Positions 27,936 to 35,534 of a stretch of DNA of 64,000 nt are shown here, in pieces (the first letter of the stretch is position 1; each line of letters starts with the position of its first letter). Made by a program: the position numbers and the translations under genes. Under the pieces are notes generated by a model. It was not told the DNA's origin, ran no database searches, and saw only the letters and a list, made by a program, of their open reading frames with translations. Origin of the DNA: Microvirga ossetica (GTDB lineage Bacteria > Pseudomonadota > Alphaproteobacteria > Rhizobiales > Beijerinckiaceae); contig NZ_CP016616.1 of the NCBI RefSeq assembly GCF_002741015.1, forward strand, positions 4,986,501 through 5,050,500. The letters are read 5' to 3'.

Positions 27936-28480
27936 TGTGTGGCCTCCAAAGTCACGGTGATACTCTGCCTGCTGGCGATACGGTGAGGGACGAGGCACTA
28001 TCGGCTCTGTCGCGGCTGAGCAGGTCTGGTTCGATTTCGAAATCCCGATGAGCGGCGAGCACCTGCGCCGGGAGCGCTTCGTACGTCACGGCGGCCTCAT
28101 GGTCTCGTCAGGAGTGCCTGACTGTTTCGAAGTCTTGCGAGTGGACATGGCCATCGCTCTAGCGGAGCTTGGATGCATCGAGCCTTACCCACTCCGTGCG
28201 GGAGACGGCGGCATGCTGCGTCTTTGTTCTCACGCTTCCTCCCATGCCTGGTCGGTGTTTCACCTGATGTTTCCTGTGGTGCACGCAACAGTGAAATTGA
28301 AAATTTAGTTGAACGTCCAGCAAATTTATGTAGGCTCTGCAGCACAAAGGGCTTCCTGTGAACTCGTAGATGGCGGATTTGAGAGCAGCTCAGGGGCTCG
28401 GGCTTGACGCCGGCATTGCGCTCGTCGGTCCGGGCAACTGAGCTGGCCTGAAGCGGCAAGCCAAGGGAGGAACAGACTGC
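27936..28480. other. Intergenic region of about 545 bp between the FadJ-like gene and ETF
   Basis: A divergent promoter region for the leftward FadJ-like gene and the rightward ETF operon. It contains operator element 4 (28307-28333). A short frame from 28048 (MSGEHLRRERFVRHGG...) has no recognisable features and no good ribosome site, so I do not call a gene. Confidence 0.5.
28307..28333 (+). promoter_or_regulatory. Operator-like element 4 (divergent region upstream of the ETF genes)
   Basis: AGTTGAACGTCCAGCAAATT followed by TATGTAG. One core base differs from the others (TTGAACGTCC). It ends about 147 bp before the EtfB start and lies about 370 bp upstream of the FadJ-like start, so it could serve either or both directions. 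Confidence 0.55.
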
Positions 28481-29233
28481 ATGAATAAGATACTCGTCTG
28501 CGTGAAGCGGGTTGTGGACTACAACGTGAAGATCCGGGTGAAGCCGGACGGGTCGGGCGTGGAACTGGCCAACATCAAGATGTCCATGAACCCCTTCGAC
28601 GAGATCGCCGTCGAGGAAGCCGTGCGCCTGAAGGAACAGGGCAAGGCCACCGAGATCGTCGCCGTCTCCATCGGTCCGCAGCAGGCCGGCGAGACCATCC
28701 GCACCGCGCTCGCCATGGGCGCCGACCGCGGCATCCTGGTCAAGACCGATGCGACCGTCGAGCCGCTCGCCGTCGCCAAGATCCTGGCCAAGGTGGTCGA
28801 GCAGGAAAAGCCCGATCTCATCATCATGGGCAAGCAGGCCATCGACGACGATGCCAACCAGACCGGCCAGATGCTCGCGGCCCTGCTCGGCTGGCCGCAG
28901 GGCACCTTCGCGTTCAAGGTGAATGTCGGCGAGGGCTCGATCGACGTGACCCGCGAGGTTGATGGCGGCCTGCAGACGGTGGGCCTCAAGCTGCCGGCGA
29001 TCGTCACCACGGATCTGCGGCTCAACGAGCCGCGCTATGCGTCCCTGCCCAACATCATGAAGGCCAAGAAGAAGCCGCTCGACGAAACCTCGCCTGAATC
29101 GCTCGGGGTCGACGTCAGCCCGCGCCTGAAGGTCATCAAGACCGCCGAGCCCGGCGGCCGCAAGGCAGGCGTGAAGGTGGGTTCGGTGGCGGAACTCGTC
29201 CAGAAGCTCAAAGTCGAAGCCGGCGTGCTCTGA
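28481..29233 (+). CDS. etfB: Electron transfer flavoprotein beta subunit
   Basis: 250 aa, standard length. Starts [52 protein letters not shown] and carries the AMP-binding region ([39 protein letters not shown]), all typical of EtfB/FixA. With EtfA it forms the soluble FAD-containing dimer that accepts electrons from acyl-CoA dehydrogenase (gene at 12329). GGGAGGA precedes the start; operator element 4 lies upstream. It could be a pathway-specific second ETF copy of the genome. Confidence 0.95.
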   Translation: MNKILVCVKRVVDYNVKIRVKPDGSGVELANIKMSMNPFDEIAVEEAVRLKEQGKATEIVAVSIGPQQAGETIRTALAMGADRGILVKTDATVEPLAVAKILAKVVEQEKPDLIIMGKQAIDDDANQTGQMLAALLGWPQGTFAFKVNVGEGSIDVTREVDGGLQTVGLKLPAIVTTDLRLNEPRYASLPNIMKAKKKPLDETSPESLGVDVSPRLKVIKTAEPGGRKAGVKVGSVAELVQKLKVEAGVL

Positions 29234-29246
29234 GGAGAACAAGACA

Positions 29247-30179
29247 ATGACCACCTTGCTGATTGCCGAGCACGACAACGCTCACCTCAAGGATTCGACC
29301 CACAAGGCACTCTCCGCCGCCAAGGCGCTTGGTGCACCCGTGCATGTGCTGGTCGCCGGCGCCAATGCGAAAGCGGCCGCCGAGGCTGCCGCCAAGCTCG
29401 AAGGCGTGGAGAAGGTGCTGCTCGCCGAGGGGGCCACTTACGAACACCAACTCGCCGAGCCGACTGCCGCCCTGATCGTGTCGCTCGCCGGTTCCTATGA
29501 TGCCCTGGTGGCGCCTGCCACCAGCAAGGGCAAGAACGTGATGCCGCGGGTGGCTGCCCTCCTCGACGTGATGCAGGTATCCGACATCATCAAGGTGGTG
29601 TCGCCCGACACCTTCGAGCGACCGATCTATGCCGGCAACGCCATCCAGACCGTGCAGGCCACCGATGCCAAGAAGGTGATCACCGTGCGCACCGCCGCCT
29701 TCCCGGCTGCGGCTGAGGGCGGTTCCGCCGCCGTCGAGACGGTCAACGCGGCCGACGATCCGGGCACATCGTCCTTCAAGGGCGAGGAGATCGCCCAGAA
29801 CGACCGTCCCGAACTGACCTCGGCCCGGATCATCATCTCGGGAGGCCGTTCGCTCGGCTCGTCGGAGAACTTCACCAAGTATATCGAGCCGATCGCCGAT
29901 ACGCTCGGCGCGGCCATGGGCGCCTCGCGCGCGGCGGTGGATGCGGGCTACGCGCCCAACGACTGGCAGGTGGGCCAGACCGGCAAGGTGGTGGCGCCGG
30001 ATCTCTACATTGCGGTGGGCATTTCAGGGGCCATTCAGCATCTGGTGGGCATGAAGGACTCCAAGGTGATCGTGGCGATCAACAAGGACGAAGTGGCTCC
30101 GATCTTCCAGGTAGCGGATTACGGCCTCGTCGGCGACCTCTTTCAGATCCTGCCGGAACTGAGGGATGCACTTCAATGA
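29247..30179 (+). CDS. etfA: Electron transfer flavoprotein alpha subunit
   Basis: 310 aa. The C-terminal FAD domain is complete: IIISGGRSLGSSENF, GASRAAVDAGYAPNDWQVGQTGKVVAPDLYIAVGISGAIQHLVGMKDSKVIVAINKDEVAPIFQVADYGLVGDLFQILPEL. It partners EtfB encoded 13 bp upstream. Its stop overlaps the next start (ATGA at 30176), so the crotonase that follows is translationally coupled to it. Confidence 0.95.
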   Translation: MTTLLIAEHDNAHLKDSTHKALSAAKALGAPVHVLVAGANAKAAAEAAAKLEGVEKVLLAEGATYEHQLAEPTAALIVSLAGSYDALVAPATSKGKNVMPRVAALLDVMQVSDIIKVVSPDTFERPIYAGNAIQTVQATDAKKVITVRTAAFPAAAEGGSAAVETVNAADDPGTSSFKGEEIAQNDRPELTSARIIISGGRSLGSSENFTKYIEPIADTLGAAMGASRAAVDAGYAPNDWQVGQTGKVVAPDLYIAVGISGAIQHLVGMKDSKVIVAINKDEVAPIFQVADYGLVGDLFQILPELRDALQ

Positions 30180-30973
30180 GCGGCAACGAGGAGGTGCGCT
30201 ACCAGTTTGATCGTGACAGCGGCATCGGCCGGGTCACGTTCAATCGCCCGCAGGCCCTCAACGCCATCACCAAGGATCTTGCTGGAGAGTTCCTGTCCGT
30301 CGTCCGAGCCCTGAAACAGCAGGAGAGGCTCAGATGTGTCGTACTGAAGGGAGAAGGCCGCGCCTTCATGGCCGGCGGAGATGTCGCCGCATTCGCGGGA
30401 GGCGCCAAGAAAGCCGAAGCAGCGATCAATGAGCTTCTCGACAGATTGCACCCGGCAATCCTGGGTTTGCGCGAGCTCGAAGTTCCGAACGTCTCCGGAG
30501 TTCATGGTGTCGCAGCCGGCGCGGGACTGAGCCTGGCTCTGATGGCCGATCTCGTCGTCGCAGCGGATGATGCGCGCTTCCTTCTCGCCTACGACCGCCT
30601 TGGCACGGTGCCCGATTGCGGCGGCAGCTGGTTGCTCGCTCACAAGGTTGGCCATGGCCGGGCGAGCGAGCTGATGATGATGGGTCGCACGCTGAGCGCC
30701 GATGAAGCCAAAAGCTGGGGAATCGTGAATGCGATCGTACCGGCAGCAGACTTCGACGCCGAGCTCGGCCAGGTTGCGCGAAAGCTCGCCTCAGGTCCCA
30801 GCCGCGCCTACGGGACTTTCAGGAAGCTCTTAGAGAGCGCAGCCTCCAGATCTTTGGCCGCACAGCTCGAAGCGGAGCGGGCAGCGTTCGTCGCCATGAC
30901 CAGGACACAAGACTTCGCGGAGGGTGTTGCCGCCTTTCTCGAGAAGCGGTCGCCCACTTTTCAAGGCATCTGA
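30176..30973 (+). CDS. Crotonase 3, PaaG-like enoyl-CoA isomerase
   Basis: 265 aa with FMAGGDV (64-70) and GVAAGAGLSLAL (111-122). As in crotonase 2, both hydratase glutamates are missing (S119 at the first position, Tyr-Asp at the second), while D147 in VPDCGGSW matches the PaaG-type catalytic Asp. It is a probable double-bond or ring isomerase acting on a CoA ester. It overlaps the etfA stop by four bases. Two PaaG-like enzymes in one island suggest an unusual substrate with more than one double bond or a ring. Confidence 0.8.
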   Translation: MSGNEEVRYQFDRDSGIGRVTFNRPQALNAITKDLAGEFLSVVRALKQQERLRCVVLKGEGRAFMAGGDVAAFAGGAKKAEAAINELLDRLHPAILGLRELEVPNVSGVHGVAAGAGLSLALMADLVVAADDARFLLAYDRLGTVPDCGGSWLLAHKVGHGRASELMMMGRTLSADEAKSWGIVNAIVPAADFDAELGQVARKLASGPSRAYGTFRKLLESAASRSLAAQLEAERAAFVAMTRTQDFAEGVAAFLEKRSPTFQGI

Positions 30974-31021
30974 CCTGACGCAACTGCGCATGAACCGGTT
31001 CGCTTCACGAAGACAGGCCCG

Positions 31022-31498
31022 GTGGATTGTTCTTGGGCAAGCCAGTTCAAGAAGGAAACCTTACCATGCTTGAGACAGTCGAACGGCTGGTCACCCTTCG
31101 GCACCATGAAGCACGGCAAGCCCGATCACGAGTGCCTGCTGCCGCTCTCGTCCGTGAAGCCGATCAAGTACGACAAGCCGGATGGGGTGCTCACCTTCGA
31201 CAAGCTGTCCTCGGTGTTTCTGTCCAACACCAATCACGAGGAGGACCAGCCAGTCCATCTGAAGGTGAAGGATTTAGGGCTGCAGAAGGCCTCCGAGCAC
31301 GATGTCTATGGCGGCCCGTCGCAACGCTACTGCCCGGCGGGCGTCTACGAGTGGGTGGAAGGCGAGGCGGGCGTGCGCTACCAGATCAATGCCCAGAACT
31401 GCGTCCACTGCAAGACCTGTGACATCAAGGACCCGAACCAGAACATCAACTGGGTCACCCCCGAGGGCGGCGGCGGGCCGAACTACGTGAACATGTGA
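31022..31498 (+). pseudogene. ETF-ubiquinone oxidoreductase, C-terminal piece only
   Basis: Family sequence starts near [55 protein letters not shown] and runs to the true C-terminus, including the 4Fe-4S cysteines in [10 protein letters not shown] and [31 protein letters not shown]. That is about 135 residues of a protein normally near 550; the FAD and quinone parts are absent. It might still fold as a small ferredoxin-like domain, but the ragged 5' end, with a good ribosome site leading into another frame (ATG 31066), points to a truncated gene. Confidence 0.8.
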
Positions 31499-31607
31499 GA
31501 TCGAGGTAAGCTATGAACATTCGGCATAAGGGTCAGCGTATCTTCATCAGTAGGAACGGCGTCGGCGGAGATGGCATTACGCCCAACTCTTGCCGAGTGT
31601 GAGTCAG

Positions 31608-32462
31608 ATGGCGTTTCTCACCGAACCAGAGCCTAAGCGCGGCGTGGCGTTGCCGGTCGTGCCGGGCATCTCCCGAATTGTCGCCAACAATCCGAGCCTG
31701 ATGACCTACCACGGCACCAACACCTACCTCATTGAAGCCGGCGACGGCTTTGTTGTGCTCGATCCCGGCCCGGATGATGACGGTCACCTCAAGGACATCC
31801 TGACAGCGACCCAAGAGAAGGTTTCTGCGATCCTGCTGAGTCATACCCATTCGGATCATCTCGGTGCGACCGCCGCCCTCAAGGCCCGCACTGGCGCCAC
31901 CACCTACGCTTTCCATGTCAGCGCCGATCCCGCCTTCCTGCCCGATTTTATGCTGCGGAATGGCGATGAGGTCGCAGAAATGACGGCAATCCACACGCCG
32001 GGCCATGCCAGCAATCATCTCTGCTTCGCCCGGTCTGACGGCATCGTCTTTAGCGCCGATCATGTCATGTCCTGGTCGAGCAGCATTGTCTCCCCGCCAG
32101 GCGGCGATATGTCCGCTTACGTCGCTAGCCTGCGGCTAATGCTCAGCCGCGACGACCGCCTGTATCTGCCGGGTCATGGTCCGCCGCTGCCGAACCCCAA
32201 ACCCTATGTTGCGGACCTGCTTGACCATCGCTTGAGGCGCGAGGAGGCCATCCTCCGGACGCTTAGCGATGGCTCCTACACGACATGGGATCTGGTGGAT
32301 CGGCTCTACTCAAAGACACATCCCTGGCTACGGCAGGCGGCCGAACGAAACGTGGTTGCGCACCTGCTCAAGTTGCAGGCGGAGGGTCTCGTGTCGCCGG
32401 ATGGGGAGCGCTGGCGGGCGAGAGAAGGGCTCTCCTGCTCCTGTGAGACTGAAGTATGCTGA
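31608..32462 (+). CDS. MBL-fold metallohydrolase, LACTB2-like
   Basis: 284 aa from the ATG at 31608; a TTG at 31590 is the alternative. The zinc motif HTHSDHLG is at 79-86, with later metal ligands in IHTPGHASNH, SADHV and LPGHGPPL. A C-terminal winged-helix segment (DLVDRLYSKTHPWLRQAAERNVVAHLLKLQAEGLV) is typical of the beta-lactamase-like 2 group. Such enzymes are cytosolic hydrolases or nucleases; the substrate is not clear. It lies just after the ETF-QO remnant and could belong to the older chromosomal context. Confidence 0.85.
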   Translation: MAFLTEPEPKRGVALPVVPGISRIVANNPSLMTYHGTNTYLIEAGDGFVVLDPGPDDDGHLKDILTATQEKVSAILLSHTHSDHLGATAALKARTGATTYAFHVSADPAFLPDFMLRNGDEVAEMTAIHTPGHASNHLCFARSDGIVFSADHVMSWSSSIVSPPGGDMSAYVASLRLMLSRDDRLYLPGHGPPLPNPKPYVADLLDHRLRREEAILRTLSDGSYTTWDLVDRLYSKTHPWLRQAAERNVVAHLLKLQAEGLVSPDGERWRAREGLSCSCETEVC

Positions 32463-32472
32463 CTGGCTAGGG

Positions 32473-32487
32473 CCCCACGAGGTGGTC
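32473..32487. repeat. Direct repeat copy A (partner at 33181-33195)
   Basis: CCCCACGAGGTGGTC occurs here and at 33181-33195 in the same orientation, inside about 45 bp of weaker similarity (GACTGGCTAG... and CACTGGCCAG... ahead, ATCCATGAT and GTGGATGAT behind). The two copies bracket the small leftward two-gene unit. Confidence 0.5.
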
Positions 32488-32562
32488 TGGGGTTAATGTT
32501 AATCCATGATCGGCTTGTGACCCCTTCCTGAAGGTCACCACGACGTCGGATCATACGCCACC

Positions 32563-32868
32563 TTAAACCTTGCTTCTCCAGAGGAAGACGACGTTGTCGC
32601 TGGTCTCAACCACCTTCTGTAGGTGCGACAGCTCAATGAACGCGTGGGCGCAGTACAGCCTCCACATCGGGCTGACCACCTCTTGGAAGGGGACTTCCGG
32701 GTTGGACGTCCACCAGGAATCCCACTCGTGGGCGGTGAAGTCGTCGCCGTAGGCGTGCGTCACACTCAGATCCGGATCGAAGCCATCGTCGACGCAGAGA
32801 GCCTTCGCCCTGGCCCTGATTTGGCTGTCCATGATGTCGGCTGTCTCCTGGGCCCGCGCGTACAACAT
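32563..32868 (-). CDS. Hypothetical protein, 101 aa
   Basis: Starts at the ATG at 32868, with GAGGAG 5 bases ahead; the GTG at 32874 lies too close to that site. Acidic, Trp-rich protein (EWDSWWTSNPEVPF, MWRLYCAHAFIELSHLQKVV) without signal peptide or membrane helix. I do not recognise it. It begins right behind the stop of the 36-residue gene upstream, forming a two-gene unit. Confidence 0.55.
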   Translation of the reverse strand: MLYARAQETADIMDSQIRARAKALCVDDGFDPDLSVTHAYGDDFTAHEWDSWWTSNPEVPFQEVVSPMWRLYCAHAFIELSHLQKVVETSDNVVFLWRSKV

Positions 32869-32870
32869 GA

Positions 32871-32981
32871 TCACTCCTCAATCGGCTTGGATGAGGGGAG
32901 AGGTTGGCTGCGCTGCTCCATGCAGCGGGTCAGCTCTTGGATGATCCAGCGTCTGGCCTGGCGTTTTGAGGATCGTGTCAT
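32871..32981 (-). CDS. Small basic protein, 36 aa
   Basis: A short frame (MTRSSKRQARRWIIQELTRCMEQRSQPL..., ending at 32871) preceded by a near-ideal ribosome site (GGAGG, 5 bases before the ATG at 32981). Its TGA lies two bases ahead of the next start and inside that gene's ribosome site, so the two are probably coupled. The strongly basic N-terminal half could bind nucleic acid or the partner protein, which is acidic. No family recognised. The arrangement resembles small toxin-antitoxin or regulator pairs, but that is only a resemblance. Confidence 0.4.
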   Translation of the reverse strand: MTRSSKRQARRWIIQELTRCMEQRSQPLPSSKPIEE

Positions 32982-33180
32982 CGTGACCTCCTGCGATGTC
33001 ACCAGGATCGCTCGAAACAGCCCGTCCTTCCGTGACCGAAGCCACACAAGGCTTGTGCGAAAGCGATCACAGTCATTCCTGTGGTGAAGCGGCTCAGAAG
33101 AAAGGGTTCCCTTTGGTCCTCCCCGACTGGGCAAGCGATCTCCCGACCTGACCGTGCAGAGGTCAGGCATCACTGGCCAG

Positions 33181-33195
33181 CCCCACGAGGTGGTC
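33181..33195. repeat. Direct repeat copy B (partner at 32473-32487)
   Basis: CCCCACGAGGTGGTC, second copy. It lies about 65 bp left of the IS6 end and upstream of the leftward small-gene unit. Confidence 0.5.
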
Positions 33196-33260
33196 GGGGA
33201 TCAATGGACGTGGATGATTGGTCGTGGCGTCGGCGATACGATAAACCTTCTGGGCTATCT

Positions 33261-34084
33261 GGTTCCGTCGCAAATCCGGAGTAGGGACGAGAGAATGGCA
33301 GGTCTTCGTTACGCGCTCATGCAGCGAGCCGCTCGAATTGCTCGGCTAGCGACAGCTGCTGATTGCAGGCATATTTCGCCTGCTGTTTGCGCATCATATG
33401 GATCAACTCGATGCCACGTAAGATCACGCGGGCGCTGGCAACGGACCTGAAGCCGAGCATTGGACGCACGCGGCGTTTGACGGCGCGGTGATCCTGCTCA
33501 ATCCGGTTATTAAGGTATTGACTCTGCCGGATGCTGATCGGCTTGAGCCCGCGTCTTGAACGATCCTGCAGACGGCTCTCAGCATCACACGCCAGGATGG
33601 CTTCCCGATTGGTCTGGCTGCCATCGATGACGATCCTCTCGGGCCGGCCGTGGCGCTTGAGCGCCTTGCGCAGGAACCGTTTGGCCGCAGTAAGGTTACC
33701 CCGCTCGCTGAACCAGAACTCGACCGTGTCGCCATTACTGTCGATGGCCCGGTAGAGATACGTCCAACGCCCGCGCACCTTGATGTAAGTTTCATCCACG
33801 TGCCATTTCCGGCTGACGCTTCGTTTGCGAAGGTTGAAGCGCTTGAGCAGTTCGGGCGAGTAGCGAATAACCCACCTGTGGACGGTCGCATGATCGACGG
33901 AGATGCCCCGCTCGGCCATCATCTCTTCCAGGTTCCGCAGGCTCAGATTGTAAGCCAAATACCACCGGACGCAGAGCAGGATCACGGATCGATCAAAATG
34001 CCGGCCCTTGAACACCGCGTCCTCCAATATTGTGACTGAGGTCTCAATAGCTGAAACTCTGAAACAAATTATTGCGACAGATCC
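33261..34084 (-). mobile_element. IS6-family insertion sequence, apparently intact
   Basis: Imperfect terminal repeats GGTTCCGTCGCAA (33261) and GGATCTGTCGCAA (complement, ending at 34084) enclose a full transposase. No matching 8-bp flanks are visible (GGCTATCT on the left, GACCATTC on the right), which could mean recombination after insertion or cointegrate formation. Confidence 0.75.
33317..34015 (-). CDS. IS6-family transposase
   Basis: 232 aa from a GTG at 34015 with GGAGG 5 bases ahead; the open frame extends further upstream, but family similarity begins at FKGRHFDRSVILLCVRWYLAYNLSLRNLEEMMAERGISVDHATVHRWV (HTH). The DDE residues are visible in WHVDETYIKVRGRWTYLYRAIDSNGDTVEFWFSE, RIVIDGSQTN and NRIEQDHRAVKRRVRPMLGF. 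Length and motifs are complete, so it is probably active. The relic at 5619-5882 is a related copy. Confidence 0.88.
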   Translation of the reverse strand: MFKGRHFDRSVILLCVRWYLAYNLSLRNLEEMMAERGISVDHATVHRWVIRYSPELLKRFNLRKRSVSRKWHVDETYIKVRGRWTYLYRAIDSNGDTVEFWFSERGNLTAAKRFLRKALKRHGRPERIVIDGSQTNREAILACDAESRLQDRSRRGLKPISIRQSQYLNNRIEQDHRAVKRRVRPMLGFRSVASARVILRGIELIHMMRKQQAKYACNQQLSLAEQFERLAA

Positions 34085-34206
34085 GACCATTCTCGCAGCA
34101 CTCGCTTTCATCGGCATGGCAGCCTCGGCGCCCGCGCAGGACCTCTTCGCTTAGGACCTCGTCAAGCGCACCATAGAATGCCGCTCCGTCGAGGCCGTCA
34201 TCTGAG
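34085..34206 (+). pseudogene. Fragment resembling the N-terminus of a DUF1254 protein
   Basis: Directly right of IS6 the plus strand reads ILAALAFIGMAASAPAQDLFA, a signal-peptide-like segment, then a stop, then DLVKRTIECRSVEAVI and another stop where the DUF1254 family usually has a Trp (VEAVIWG). The short match and two nonsense codons suggest a dead gene cut by the IS. The assignment rests on a short motif. Confidence 0.35.
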
Positions 34207-34288
34207 GTTTGGTTCCGACAGGCGGAACACCCGCCTCGATACGCCACATTCAGTTCCGGCTTGTTACCCAGTTTCGGTCATAGCACTG

Positions 34289-34753
34289 TCATCCTCCGCC
34301 ATGGAGCGGCTGGCGGTAAAGACGTCCTCCACCAAGCGCCACGATATCGTTGACTTCCTGCGGATTACTTTCATCGGCTTCAACGATCAGAGCTGTCGTT
34401 CCCGGATGCATATCGGACGTGACCGAATTGACGAAGTTGGAGCTAAGTCCCCACTTAACAGCATCGCCGATCACTCCGGCACCGGCTCCGAGTGCAGCCC
34501 CCAAGGCCGCGCCCAGTGGTCCGGCAATCAGGCCGATGAGCGCCCCGACCGAGGCGCCAACTTTAGTGCTATGAAGCGGATTGGCGTGCTCCTTCAGGAG
34601 TGAAACGGTCCCTTGATCGTCCTTCTGGACCATGACGCCACCTTTGAGCTTAAATTTTGAAGCCCCGGTATCTTTCAGGTCTTTGATTGCCGTGGCTGCG
34701 GTAGAAGCAGATCCTTGATCCTTGAATATTGCCACTATGATTTTCTCGACCAT
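34289..34753 (-). CDS. DUF1269-family protein
   Basis: 154 aa from the ATG at 34753 (MVEKIIVAIFKDQGSASTAATAIKDL), preceded by GGGGAGA. The middle is a Gly/Ala-rich hydrophobic stretch (VGASVGALIGLIAGPLGAALGAALGAGAGVIGDAV, about 75-110) that may insert in or lie on the membrane, followed by SALIVEADE-like sequence and a C-terminal tail (GGGRLYRQPL). The family occurs widely next to stress and envelope genes; its function is unknown. Confidence 0.8.
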   Translation of the reverse strand: MVEKIIVAIFKDQGSASTAATAIKDLKDTGASKFKLKGGVMVQKDDQGTVSLLKEHANPLHSTKVGASVGALIGLIAGPLGAALGAALGAGAGVIGDAVKWGLSSNFVNSVTSDMHPGTTALIVEADESNPQEVNDIVALGGGRLYRQPLHGGG

Positions 34754-35534
34754 GTTCATCTCCCCGGACGCCAGTGCCTGCTTCACCGGTCTGGTTCCCT
34801 ATGGCGGCCTCGTGCGATCTGGAACTACCTGCCAATGTTAGCTGAAACGTGCTCCGCATGCCCCAAAATTCGTGTGTCATCCGGCAGACCGGAGTTTTAG
34901 CGGACCACACGCTCAACGTTGGGCCATGGAACGCCTGTGCTCGGGAGCCTGTGCACGGGAGATAGACTGTATGTGGCGATGCACCCCAGCGGGCGTAACC
35001 GATCCTGGCCATTCCCGTCCATGACCTCTCACACATTTCGGCCGGGACATTCGCGTGAGTCCCATGCTCCCCTAATCCCCTCTTACGAGGGGGGCGGGCA
35101 CAATTGAACGACTCGAGGGGCACACCGACCGGGAGATCGGTTGATCGATCCAAGCCGTCGAGGATCTGAGCGAACTCGACAACACCATCGCTCTATGGAC
35201 GACAGCTCATTCGCCCGCCTGAACGCCACCAACGCTGGGCGACCCGAGATCAGGGCGGGCCGGACGGAGATGATCCTGCATCCCAGCATGACGGGCATGG
35301 CCGAGGATGTCCTCATTACCCCCGAAACTGACGCCAACGCTGAGCGGCGATCGTCTCACACCAAGATGTCAATGGACACAGGGCATCCGACCTGAAGTTG
35401 GCCGCGATTCCGATTTGATTTCGGTCACCCTTCTTCGGCCCGCCGCGGTTGATTATCACCTTGACCTCGGGCGCAGCCTCGGCTGCTATGCCATGGCTGG
35501 GAGAGGCAAGGGATCAGCAATCCAAGGGGGAACG
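34754..35534. other. Gap of about 780 bp
   Basis: No gene I can support. Frames in several directions (for example 34919-35107 and 35141-35395 on the plus strand) show no family features, no signal peptide and no convincing ribosome site. The last part should contain the promoter of the outer-membrane protein gene. Confidence 0.4.

Noticed and set aside
32702..32711. TTGGACGTCC, identical to the core of the four operator elements
   Set aside because: It lies inside the coding part of the 101-residue protein gene and lacks the conserved AATTTATGCTAG block, so I take it as chance.
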